The notes below the pieces were generated by a model, which made no database searches, had not been told where the DNA came from, and saw only the letters and a list, made by a program, of their open reading frames with translations. From contig CAMDKL010000003.1 in assembly GCA_945900945.1 (NCBI GenBank), forward strand, positions 1 through 64,000: a stretch of 64,000 bases of DNA, in the 5' to 3' direction. Below are positions 14,720-22,824 of the stretch, in pieces (the stretch's first letter is position 1; each line of letters begins with the position of its first letter). Source of the DNA: Pirellula staleyi DSM 6068 (GTDB lineage Bacteria; Planctomycetota; Planctomycetia; Pirellulales; Pirellulaceae). The position numbers and the translations under genes were made by a program.

Positions 14720-16252
14720 ATGATCACAGAGTCAACTCCAGTTATTTCTATTCGCGGCATTGGCAAGCAATTCAATGCCGTTCGAGCATTGAACGGTGTG
14801 AGCTTTGACGTCATGCCTGGTGAGTTGCATGCCGTCATGGGTGAAAACGGGGCTGGCAAGAGCACGTTGATGAAGATCCTGTCAGGAGTATACAGTGAGT
14901 ACGAAGGAGAGCTGTTTTTGCGAGGCAAGCCCGTTCGCTTCCACAGTACGCGCGAAGCCGAGGATGCCGGTATTGGCATTATCCATCAAGAGTTGAACTT
15001 GGTGGAGCAGCTGAGCGTCGCCGCAAATATCTTCTTGGGTCGGGAAACGAAGCGAGCCCTTGGAATACTGAATCAAGGTGCGATGGATCGACGGGCTGCC
15101 GAGTTGCTTGCACAACTTGAATCCAATATTTCGCCTAGGGCGTTGGTGAGTTCGCTCCGTGTCGGCGATCAGCAGTTGGTGGAAATTGCCAAAGCGATTT
15201 CGCTGGAGGCGGAAATATTGATCATGGACGAGCCAACCAGCGCACTGACTGAATCGGAAGTCGCTCGTCTGTATGGTGTGATCGACCGATTGCGGAAACG
15301 AGGGGTCACGATCCTATACATATCGCACAAGATGGATGAGGTCTTCCGGCTCGCTGAACGTATCACTGTTTTGCGCGACGGTCAGTTTGTGCAAACCGTT
15401 AATCGAGCCGACGCAACGCCACGTTCGATTGCACACCTCATGGTCGGTCGCGATATCGAACCTGCACGACGACGCCAAAGCAATCAAGCGTCGAGTGTAG
15501 TATTGGAAACTCAAGGACTGTCGCTGGCTTGGCCTGGGCATTCACGCGGATGGCGCCTCAAAGACGTTTCTTTCAAGCTGAATCAAGGAGAGATTCTCGG
15601 CTTTGCTGGTCTCATGGGAGCTGGACGGACGGAACTGCTCGAGTGCCTTTTCGGAGCTAGCTCGGTCCAGCCTCAAGGGCAGTTGATTGTACAAGGCAAA
15701 ATGGAGCGTTTCTCTCATCCTGCAGAAGCGATGAAGGCGGGTATTGCGATGGTCACCGAGGATCGCAAGCGGCTCGGGCTGTTCGCCCAAATGACGGTTC
15801 GCGAGAACACGACCCTTTGTTCCTTGCAAAATTGCTCAACCGCTGGCGTTTTGAGTCGGTTGCGTGAACTGGCTGCGACAGATAAACAGATCCGGTCCTT
15901 GGCGATCAAGTCGAGCGGGCCTGAAGCGAGGATTACTAGCTTGAGCGGAGGCAATCAACAAAAGTGCATAATCGGCCGATGCATGTTGACTAGACCGAGC
16001 ATTCTCCTATTGGATGATCCGACTCGCGGCGTTGATATCGGAGCGAAAGCCGAACTCTATCAATTGATGGAGCAGCTTGCAACCGAAGGGGTCGCAATCA
16101 TTGTTACCTCGTCTGAGTTACCCGAGTTGCTAACGGTCAGCGATAGAATTTTGGTGCTTTGCGAAGGAGTCATCACGGGCGAGTTTACCCGCGAGGAAGC
16201 TACCGAACAACGGATCATGGAAGCAGCTACGCAACAACCTCATTTTGTATAA
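14720..16252 (+). CDS. sugar ABC transporter ATP-binding protein with two ATPase domains (RbsA type)
   Basis: The 510-residue protein has two ABC cassettes in tandem. The first has Walker A GENGAGKST, the signature-like VGDQQLVEIAKA and Walker B ILIMDEPTSAL. The second has the degenerate Walker A GLMGAGRTEL usual for the second half of RbsA-like proteins, with signature LSGGNQQK and Walker B ILLLDDPTRGVD. It energises uptake through the permease encoded just upstream. The end of the operon is marked by a pair of repeat B hairpins 30 bp downstream. Confidence 0.95.
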   Translation: MITESTPVISIRGIGKQFNAVRALNGVSFDVMPGELHAVMGENGAGKSTLMKILSGVYSEYEGELFLRGKPVRFHSTREAEDAGIGIIHQELNLVEQLSVAANIFLGRETKRALGILNQGAMDRRAAELLAQLESNISPRALVSSLRVGDQQLVEIAKAISLEAEILIMDEPTSALTESEVARLYGVIDRLRKRGVTILYISHKMDEVFRLAERITVLRDGQFVQTVNRADATPRSIAHLMVGRDIEPARRRQSNQASSVVLETQGLSLAWPGHSRGWRLKDVSFKLNQGEILGFAGLMGAGRTELLECLFGASSVQPQGQLIVQGKMERFSHPAEAMKAGIAMVTEDRKRLGLFAQMTVRENTTLCSLQNCSTAGVLSRLRELAATDKQIRSLAIKSSGPEARITSLSGGNQQKCIIGRCMLTRPSILLLDDPTRGVDIGAKAELYQLMEQLATEGVAIIVTSSELPELLTVSDRILVLCEGVITGEFTREEATEQRIMEAATQQPHFV

Positions 16253-16282
16253 TTGTGGTCAATTGCTCCTCCGTCGCACTAG

Positions 16283-16354
16283 GTCCGGCTGTCCTCAGCC
16301 GGACAGGATGCTAATGGACAACGTTGTCAGCCTGAGGACAGGCTGACCTACGTG
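16283..16354. repeat. hairpin repeat B, second head-to-head pair
   Basis: Hairpin one (16283-16304) has arms GTCCGGCTG/CAGCCGGAC around TCCT. After 21 bp, hairpin two (16326-16347) has arms GTCAGCCTG/CAGGCTGAC around AGGA, followed by CTACGTG. Order and orientation mirror the pair at 10046-10124, with the two arm types swapped. It sits between the convergent ABC operon and an oxidoreductase gene and probably folds in both transcripts. Confidence 0.85.
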
Positions 16355-17641
16355 CTAGCTCGAAATCTGCGATTCCCACTTCGGATCGTAGTCTCGACGC
16401 CATAGGTTTTTCGGGATCCCCTCATCGCTCCAGTGGCCGTCGGTACTCTTCGAATGAATCGCTCGATCGGTTCGATATGCAACATTTCCCAAGTGGCACA
16501 ATAATGTACTTTGGTGACCGCTGAGGATAGGCTGGTTGAGTTTCGACGGATCGTTTGCTCGAATGCAGTCGATAAAGTTCTGCATGTGCTCGGGCTGTCC
16601 ATCGCTCGTTTTCTCGCCAGAATCGACCACCTTGTTGGCTGAGTTGAAAACCTTATAACTCCCGTTTGCTTCGATTTCCATATAACCTTCGGTACCGTAG
16701 AAGGAAACAAATGGGCCAGGGGCATGTTGAGAGCACGAGACGCCTTGGTAGGAGATTTGTTTACCACCTTCGAACTGCCATGAAACGTCTTGCGTATCGG
16801 GAGTCTCTTGATCGTCTTGGAAGCAGTATCGGCCGCCGTTAGAAACAGTTCGGATCGGATAGCCGGCTTGCAATCCCCATCGGCAGACATCCAGGCCATG
16901 CACGCCGTTGTTTCCCAGCTCGCCGTTTCCCCAATGCCAGAACCAATGCCAATTGTAATGAAGAACATTTTCTCGATAGGGTCGACGCGGAGCAGGCCCT
17001 TGCCAGAGATCGTAATCGAGCGATTCAGGGGGTGCCGCATCCGTCTTCACGCCGATGGAGCCTCGCAAGCGATTGAAGAACGCTCGGGCGAAATAGACTT
17101 TGCCTAAAACGCCGCCGTGAAGCTTTGCGATGGCTGCTTGATAGCCAGGGCTGCTTCGTCGTTGGTTACCGACTTGAACGCAGCGGTTGTTTTGTTGAGC
17201 GGCACGGACCATCCATTCTCCTTCTTGAGGGTTATGGCAAGCGGGCTTTTCGACATAGACGTGTTTACCTGCTTTGCATCCGAGAATGGTAGCTGGCCCA
17301 TGCCAATGATTTGGTGCGGCACATACCAGTGCATCGACTTCTTTGTCGTCGAGGATACGGCGGAAGTCTTGAATTGCTTCGGGGCGTCCGCCAGCTTCGG
17401 AAATGAATTTGGCACCAGCCGCAGCTCGTTTGGAATCCGTATCACACGCGTACTTGATCTCCACCCCGGGAATTTTCAGCAGGTTGGCGGCGAGGTCTTT
17501 GCCACGATTGAGCCCCATTAGGCCGATAACGACTCGCTTAGGTTCATCGCGTGTTGCGGAGTTGACTCGCGATGAGGTCGCAACAAAATGTGCGGCTGCG
17601 AGTCCAACGGTGGATTGAGACAGGAAACGACGTCTTTTCAT
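16355..17641 (-). CDS. Tat-exported Gfo/Idh/MocA family oxidoreductase
   Basis: From ATG 17641 the protein starts MKRRRFLSQSTVGLAAAHFV, a twin-arginine-type signal, and runs for 428 residues; an ATG six codons earlier is also in frame. A Rossmann domain (RVVIGLMGLNRGKDLAAN, YACDTDSKRA, DALVCAAPNHWHGPA) carries the family motif HVYVEKPACHNPQEG. The C-terminal beta-sheet domain has the WHWFWHWGNGELGNNGVHGLD segment typical of exported planctomycete members. Such enzymes oxidise or reduce sugars or cyclitols with a tightly bound NAD(P). Substrate unknown. The gene is convergent with the sugar ABC operon. Confidence 0.9.
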   Translation of the reverse strand: MKRRRFLSQSTVGLAAAHFVATSSRVNSATRDEPKRVVIGLMGLNRGKDLAANLLKIPGVEIKYACDTDSKRAAAGAKFISEAGGRPEAIQDFRRILDDKEVDALVCAAPNHWHGPATILGCKAGKHVYVEKPACHNPQEGEWMVRAAQQNNRCVQVGNQRRSSPGYQAAIAKLHGGVLGKVYFARAFFNRLRGSIGVKTDAAPPESLDYDLWQGPAPRRPYRENVLHYNWHWFWHWGNGELGNNGVHGLDVCRWGLQAGYPIRTVSNGGRYCFQDDQETPDTQDVSWQFEGGKQISYQGVSCSQHAPGPFVSFYGTEGYMEIEANGSYKVFNSANKVVDSGEKTSDGQPEHMQNFIDCIRANDPSKLNQPILSGHQSTLLCHLGNVAYRTDRAIHSKSTDGHWSDEGIPKNLWRRDYDPKWESQISS

Positions 17642-17776
17642 AGTGGCGAGGATTTGCAAGAGGTGACTTGGGTGGGAGCGACGGTTTGTTGGCTCTTAGT
17701 TTAATAAAATCGCAGTCAACGTGCCTTCCCCATTTAGATTTCTTTGCGGCTAGGCTAAGTTAGTTGATCATATCCA

Positions 17777-17809
17777 GCAGTCTAAAGCTCCGTCGAATCA
17801 GAGCACTCT
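17777..17809 (+). repeat. dispersed palindromic repeat A, diverged copy 2
   Basis: The core at 17787-17804 reads GCTCCGTCGAATCAGAGC, two changes from copy 1 that weaken the hairpin, with AGTCTAAA before and ACTCTG after it. It lies about 85 bp upstream of the panB start, within its probable leader. Confidence 0.55.
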
Positions 17810-17893
17810 GTGTTCCCCATTAGCGATTGGAACTGGTACCTTTCGGTCTGCCGATCGCCTAACAACCACAAAACTAGGATTTTCGCACGAAAC

Positions 17894-18694
17894 ATGAACG
17901 AAAAACCCCAGCGAGTCACGGTCAAAACGCTGCAATCGATGAAGCGCAAGGGGCAACGTATCACCATGCTGACGGCATACGATTATCCGACAGCGCAAAT
18001 GCTGGACGAGGCAAAAGTCGACTGTATCCTCGTTGGAGATTCGTTAGGAATGGTAGTGCAGGGCAAGACGACAACCATTCCCGTCACTTTGGACGAGATG
18101 ATCTATCACGGCGAAATGGTAGCTAGGGCAACAGTACGAGCCATGGTAGTCGTCGATTTACCATTTCCCGTAGGCCAACTTAGCATAACGCACACCGTAG
18201 AGTCCGCTGCGTCCATCATGAAAAGAACACAGTGCCAAGCGGTCAAGATGGAAGGCGGTCATCAGCAGGCAGCCGCAATTCGAGCGCTGGTTGACGCTGG
18301 CATACCCACGATTGCGCACATTGGACTTCGACCGCAAAGTGTTCATGCGCTCGGTGGCTACCGCGTGCAGCGTGATGCAGACCAATTGATGACAGACGCC
18401 AAAGCAGCCGAGCAGTCTGGCGCATTTTGCGTATTGATGGAATGCGTTCCGCCCGATCTAGCCAAGCTCGTTACGGAACAGTTGAGTATTCCGACAATTG
18501 GGATCGGCGCAGGACCTCATTGCGATGGTCAAGTACTGGTAACCAACGATCTGCTTGGTTGGAATAATGGTGATGTCCCAAAATTTGTTCGGCGGTATGC
18601 AGATCTTCGAAGCGAGTCGGCACGGGCGGTTAATCAGTACTGTGAAGACGTGCAGAAAGGTACTTTCCCGAGTGCAGACGAGTCGTTTGGTTGA
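17894..18694 (+). CDS. panB: 3-methyl-2-oxobutanoate hydroxymethyltransferase
   Basis: PanB makes ketopantoate from alpha-ketoisovalerate and methylenetetrahydrofolate, the first committed step to pantothenate and CoA. The 266 residues from ATG 17894 have the expected length and motifs: ITMLTAYDYPTAQMLDEA, ILVGDSLGMVVQGKTTT, MVVVDLPFPVG, VKMEGG, AHIGLRPQSVHALGGYRVQ, LMECVP and PTIGIGAGPHCDGQVLV. The Asp of VGDSLG and the Glu of MEGG correspond to metal and catalytic residues in the family. An upstream ATG at 17810 is in frame but would add a non-homologous 28-residue leader overlapping repeat A. panC is not adjacent. Confidence 0.95.
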   Translation: MNEKPQRVTVKTLQSMKRKGQRITMLTAYDYPTAQMLDEAKVDCILVGDSLGMVVQGKTTTIPVTLDEMIYHGEMVARATVRAMVVVDLPFPVGQLSITHTVESAASIMKRTQCQAVKMEGGHQQAAAIRALVDAGIPTIAHIGLRPQSVHALGGYRVQRDADQLMTDAKAAEQSGAFCVLMECVPPDLAKLVTEQLSIPTIGIGAGPHCDGQVLVTNDLLGWNNGDVPKFVRRYADLRSESARAVNQYCEDVQKGTFPSADESFG

Positions 18695-18719
18695 CTCGCT
18701 GGCCAGCTGCCCAACGGAA

Positions 18720-19889
18720 CTAAACGTGCTGTGTCGATGTAGAAGCCTTGGTTTCCCACCATTTTTTTACGCTCACCGCAGCACGGTACGCCGCGTTTCG
18801 CATTTGAGAAGTCAAACGATTAGCAGGGACAACCCAACGGTGCTGCACAGCCCGCACACCACCCAGCCGTTCTTTGTATTCCTCATCACCACGCAAGAAA
18901 TCAAAACGCGCGCAACCGATTTCAATTGCATGCTTGATAAAGCAAGTATTGAGCATCCAGCCTGGCCGACTTTCCGCGAACTCAGGATTCATTCCTGTCA
19001 AATACATCGCGAGCGAATCTCGATCGCGAATGCAAATGGAACCGGCCGCAACAGTGTCATTGATGCGAACAAGTCCGACCAGTACTCTTTGACTCCAAGT
19101 CGGCAAGACCGCTTCGGTCGCGACATGCTCAGGCCTCCATGGATCTAGCCACATGGTTCGGATTGCATTGTTCAAGAACTCATGAAATTCATTCGTTGAA
19201 AAACATCCATCGATCCCTTGTTCTTTCCATCTAGCCTGATGCATGCGTTCGATCTCGCGTGCGAACTCAAGTGCCTGTTCCTGTGACTGAGCGATTTCAA
19301 ACGTTCCATTGCCAGAACTAATAAAGGATTCAGCCTCGCAAAGGATTTTGCGAGCCCGCTTGGACAATCGGCTCAAATAGGCATCTTGACCGCCAGCCAA
19401 CGATGCCGCCCAGCAACTAGGACTAGGTTCACGATCGATTTGGGAGCCAGGTAACGCCTCGAGCAATTGCCCAAAATACTCCATCGTCTGATTGAGTTCG
19501 CGAACGCCGTCGAGATCTAGGTGATCCCAGCGGCAGCAGTCGGGAGATTCGACAAGCCAAGTTGCAAAAGCCATGGCGATTTCCTGGCTGTCCGCCGGTT
19601 CTGCAAGAATCCCCATGTCATCTGAACAAACTTTACCGCTGCCCATGAACACCAAGGAGCGGCCGGTCAAGGCTGAAGTTGTCTCAGCTAACGGAAAAAT
19701 TCCGCACACGCTTTCACCGCGGTAAGCGACTAGGACATGCAGTCGATGGATAGCCTGGTATGCATCCCACCACGGCATCAGCCAACTGAGTCGTTGCATG
19801 GCTGCTCCATTGGACAATCGATCAAAGTCGCTCGTCAAAGATTCGAGCCTTGCAGCATCGCGAACACATTCGATACGTATCATGGTCAT
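18720..19889 (-). CDS. CelD/BcsL-like GNAT family N-acetyltransferase
   Basis: The 389-residue protein fits the Acetyltransf_6 (CelD/FemAB-like) family. Seen are SWLMPWWDAYQA near the N-terminus, LHVLVAYRGESVCGIFPLA, the conserved LSKRARKILCEAES segment, and a second GNAT half with VGLVRINDTVAAGSICIRD, then MNPEFAESRPGWMLNTCFIKHAIE and FDFLRGDEEYKERLGG. Family members are often linked to polysaccharide or cellulose biosynthesis and are thought to transfer acyl groups. It is convergent with panB, and nothing in its surroundings points to a substrate. ATG 19883 is an alternative start. Confidence 0.82.
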   Translation of the reverse strand: MTMIRIECVRDAARLESLTSDFDRLSNGAAMQRLSWLMPWWDAYQAIHRLHVLVAYRGESVCGIFPLAETTSALTGRSLVFMGSGKVCSDDMGILAEPADSQEIAMAFATWLVESPDCCRWDHLDLDGVRELNQTMEYFGQLLEALPGSQIDREPSPSCWAASLAGGQDAYLSRLSKRARKILCEAESFISSGNGTFEIAQSQEQALEFAREIERMHQARWKEQGIDGCFSTNEFHEFLNNAIRTMWLDPWRPEHVATEAVLPTWSQRVLVGLVRINDTVAAGSICIRDRDSLAMYLTGMNPEFAESRPGWMLNTCFIKHAIEIGCARFDFLRGDEEYKERLGGVRAVQHRWVVPANRLTSQMRNAAYRAAVSVKKWWETKASTSTQHV

Positions 19890-20140
19890 CGCTAAAATTG
19901 AAAGTAAAGGAATGGTCTTTTGAAATCTAGCTTGCGATGCGTGACCGCAACAGGAAAGCGATTGGTTCGTTCAGTTGTTTCATCCGATCCGAACTAATAT
20001 GCCCCGACAATTGCCCTAAACGGGACAAACGGAGCGGTGTCCCTCTAGTGCAATCGTACGGGTAAGGACGATTCTGAGAGCGAAAAACATAACGGTACGA
20101 ATGAAAAAGCCTCGATTTCGCGGAAATACAAGCTTCGGCC

Positions 20141-20189
20141 TTGAAAATAACCAATAAGCTGTTATTCTTCCATCCGGATAAGCGGATAA
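20141..20189 (+). promoter_or_regulatory. candidate promoter and operator ahead of the ArsR-methyltransferase/ahcY genes
   Basis: TTGAAA (20141-20146) and TATTCT (20163-20168) are 16 bp apart and could form a sigma70-type promoter. Just downstream are the palindrome ATCCGGAT (20172-20179) and a direct repeat GGATAA (20176-20181, 20184-20189), which would be well placed for an ArsR-type repressor. This is positional inference only. Confidence 0.3.
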
Positions 20190-20207
20190 TAAAAAGAACC
20201 AAGCAAT

Positions 20208-21146
20208 ATGACCAACTCAGCCCCAATGATCCTTTGGATGCAGAGCCTATCGGATCCTACCCGAGCGAGGCTGTTGCGACTTTTGGAACGAACCGAACTT
20301 ACCGTAGCCGAAATGTGCGCCACTCTCCAACTCCCTCAAAGCACCGTCAGCCGTCACCTTAAGCTGCTGTCCGACGATTCCTGGGCTGTTTCACGACGGG
20401 ACGGGACCAGCAATTTGTATCGAATGCCCAACGGCGAAATGGACCCCGCGCAGAAGAAATTGTGGAACGTTGTCAAGAGCCATAGTGTCTCAAACAGTAC
20501 ATCGGACCAAGATGATGCGAGACTCGACCAAGTCGTCGAGGCAAGGCGCTCCAAGTCACAAGCTTTCTTTTCGTCGGCAGCCGGCAAATGGGATCGGTTG
20601 CGAGCGGACTTGTTTGGTCATCGCGTCGACGCTTGGGCTTTTGCTGCGACCTTGCCCGGTGACGCCATTGTCGGGGATTTGGGATGTGGTACAGGTGCTG
20701 TAGCTCAAACGATTGCTCCGTGGGTTGAACAGGTTATCGCTGTCGACTCGTCTACCGCCATGATGCAGTCCGCTCGCAAGCGACTCAAGGACTTGAGCAA
20801 TATCGATCTTCGTCGTGGCGAGTTAACTCGGTTACCCATCGAAGATGAGACACTTTCGCATGCCATTTTGATCCTTGTGTTGCCCTATCTTCAGACACCT
20901 CAATCTGTTTTTCACGAGGCATGGCGCGTGACCAAGCCGGGCGGAAAGTTGATTGTTGTGGATATGGTTCCGCATGACCGTTCCGAGTACCGCGAGGAAC
21001 TCGGCCACTCCTGGCAGGGATTTCCTGCCGATCAGATTCGCTCATGGATGATTCAGTCAGGGTGGCGACACTCGAGGTATGCGCTAATGCCACCTGAGAC
21101 TGATGCCAAAGGAACTGGCTTGTTTGTTACTACCGCTATCCGTTAA
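20208..21146 (+). CDS. ArsR-family regulator fused to a SAM-dependent methyltransferase
   Basis: Residues 1-90 are an ArsR-type winged helix (MQSLSDPTRARLLRLLERTE, VAEMCATLQLPQSTVSRHLK, then VSRRDGTSNLYRM). No cluster of metal-binding cysteines is seen in it. Residues 140-312 are a class I methyltransferase domain with motif I IVGDLGCGTGAVAQTIA, then VIAVDSSTAMMQSARKRL, LPIEDETLSHAILILVLPYL and KPGGKLIVVDMVPH. The gene ends 33 bp before ahcY, so both are probably one transcript. It most likely senses S-adenosylmethionine or its homocysteine product to set ahcY expression; that is inference from the fusion and context. Confidence 0.88.
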   Translation: MTNSAPMILWMQSLSDPTRARLLRLLERTELTVAEMCATLQLPQSTVSRHLKLLSDDSWAVSRRDGTSNLYRMPNGEMDPAQKKLWNVVKSHSVSNSTSDQDDARLDQVVEARRSKSQAFFSSAAGKWDRLRADLFGHRVDAWAFAATLPGDAIVGDLGCGTGAVAQTIAPWVEQVIAVDSSTAMMQSARKRLKDLSNIDLRRGELTRLPIEDETLSHAILILVLPYLQTPQSVFHEAWRVTKPGGKLIVVDMVPHDRSEYREELGHSWQGFPADQIRSWMIQSGWRHSRYALMPPETDAKGTGLFVTTAIR

Positions 21147-21179
21147 CACTTTTGTTTCTTTCCTAGGAGTATTGTCCCA

Positions 21180-22724
21180 ATGAGTACTGTTGTCGATAAA
21201 AAAAACACGCATGGTGTCAGTCCCGACGCGTCTAGCGTACCGTTTAAGGTTCGCGCCTTCGACTTTTTAGCAGCTGGAAACCGAAAGGAAGCTGAAGAAT
21301 TGGCCTCGCTCGGTCGCAAGGAAATTCAGCTTGCAGAGGATGAAATGCCAGGTTTGATGGCTCTGCGTGCTCGGCACGGCAAGACCAAGCCACTCGCTGG
21401 TTCCAAGATCATGGGTTCGCTGCACATGACGGTGCAAACGGCCGTGCTCATCGAGACTTTGACCGATCTCGGTGCCGACGTACGTTGGGTAAGCTGCAAT
21501 ATCTTCTCAACCCAAGACTCTGCTGCAGCGGCCGTTGTGGTAGGACGTGGCGGCACGTTGGATAACCCAATCGGAAGTCCCGTCTATGCTTGGAAAGGCG
21601 AGACACTCACTGAATACTGGTGGTGCACGGTTCAAGCGTTGGTATGGCCCGATGGAACCGGACCAGACTTGATCGTCGACGATGGTGGCGATGCAACCAT
21701 GCTCATCCACAAAGGAACCGAATACGAAGCAGCGGGCAAAGTCCCTGAGTTCGATGCCGAAAACGAGCCCGAGGAATGGGGCGTTATCCTCGAACTCCTT
21801 CGCAAGGAATTGGTCGTTAACCCTGGCCGTTATACAGCCATGGGCAAAGCGTGTATGGGTGTTTCGGAAGAAACCACCACGGGTGTTAAGCGTTTGTACG
21901 AAATGGCAAAAGCAAAGACATTGCTATTCCCGGCCATCAACGTCAACGACTCGGTTACCAAAAGTAAATTCGATAACCTTTATGGCTGTCGCCACTCGTT
22001 AATCGACGGACTCAATCGTGCCAGCGACGTTATGCTTGCCGGCAAGGTTGCGGTCGTATGTGGTTTCGGCGACGTGGGCAAGGGCTGCTGCCAATCACTC
22101 AAAGGCCAGGGCTGCCGAGTCATTGTTACTGAGATCGACCCGATCTGCGCTTTGCAAGCCGTGATGGAAGGCTACGAAGTCAAGACATTGGAAGATTTCC
22201 TGCCAATTGCCGATATCTACGTAACTGCAACAGGCAACAAAGACATCATCACGGCTGAACACATGGCCAAGATGAAGGACAAGGCGATCGTTTGCAACAT
22301 AGGTCACTTCGATAATGAAATCGACATGGCTGGACTCGAAAAGATTCAAAAGACGGGCAAGGTCGATCGTCGCAACATCAAGCCCCAATTCGACCAATGG
22401 TATTTCCATGACACCAAGCACAGTATCTTGATTTTGGCGGAAGGCCGCTTGATGAATTTGGGTTGTGCAACGGGCCACCCAAGTTTCGTTATGAGCACCA
22501 GCTTTACCAATCAAGTCCTAGCGCAGCTCGAATTGTGGATTGAACGCAAGTCCGCGAAATATGACAAAACTGTCTACACGTTGCCAAAGCACTTGGACGA
22601 AGAAGTCGCTCGTTTGCATTTGGCCAAGCTCGGCGTCAAGCTGACAACACTGTCGACATCGCAAGCAGAATATCTTGGTTGCGACAAGAACGGTCCATAC
22701 AAGGCTGACGCCTACCGCTACTAA
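21180..22724 (+). CDS. ahcY: adenosylhomocysteinase (S-adenosyl-L-homocysteine hydrolase)
   Basis: AhcY splits S-adenosylhomocysteine to adenosine and homocysteine, relieving inhibition of methyltransferases. The 514-residue protein carries [74 protein letters not shown] and the NAD-binding [17 protein letters not shown], then [10 protein letters not shown] and C-terminal [15 protein letters not shown]. It has the insertions of the longer bacterial form plus about 25 extra N-terminal residues. A clear terminator follows. The preceding ArsR-methyltransferase gene is a likely regulator. Confidence 0.97.
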   Translation: MSTVVDKKNTHGVSPDASSVPFKVRAFDFLAAGNRKEAEELASLGRKEIQLAEDEMPGLMALRARHGKTKPLAGSKIMGSLHMTVQTAVLIETLTDLGADVRWVSCNIFSTQDSAAAAVVVGRGGTLDNPIGSPVYAWKGETLTEYWWCTVQALVWPDGTGPDLIVDDGGDATMLIHKGTEYEAAGKVPEFDAENEPEEWGVILELLRKELVVNPGRYTAMGKACMGVSEETTTGVKRLYEMAKAKTLLFPAINVNDSVTKSKFDNLYGCRHSLIDGLNRASDVMLAGKVAVVCGFGDVGKGCCQSLKGQGCRVIVTEIDPICALQAVMEGYEVKTLEDFLPIADIYVTATGNKDIITAEHMAKMKDKAIVCNIGHFDNEIDMAGLEKIQKTGKVDRRNIKPQFDQWYFHDTKHSILILAEGRLMNLGCATGHPSFVMSTSFTNQVLAQLELWIERKSAKYDKTVYTLPKHLDEEVARLHLAKLGVKLTTLSTSQAEYLGCDKNGPYKADAYRY

Positions 22725-22766
22725 GGCGCGATAGTGGAATCGCAACGCGATTCCAAGTCATTCTAA

Positions 22767-22804
22767 CGAGCCCTGATTGATACCGATCAGGGCTCGTTTC
22801 GTTT
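22767..22804 (+). terminator. intrinsic terminator of ahcY
   Basis: Perfect 11-bp arms CGAGCCCTGAT (22767-22777) and ATCAGGGCTCG (22786-22796) enclose an 8-nt loop and are followed by TTTCGTTT. It lies 42 bp beyond the ahcY stop and just before the end of the convergent leftward gene. Confidence 0.85.
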
Positions 22805-22824
22805 CTGCTTTGCGATTTTCAAGC

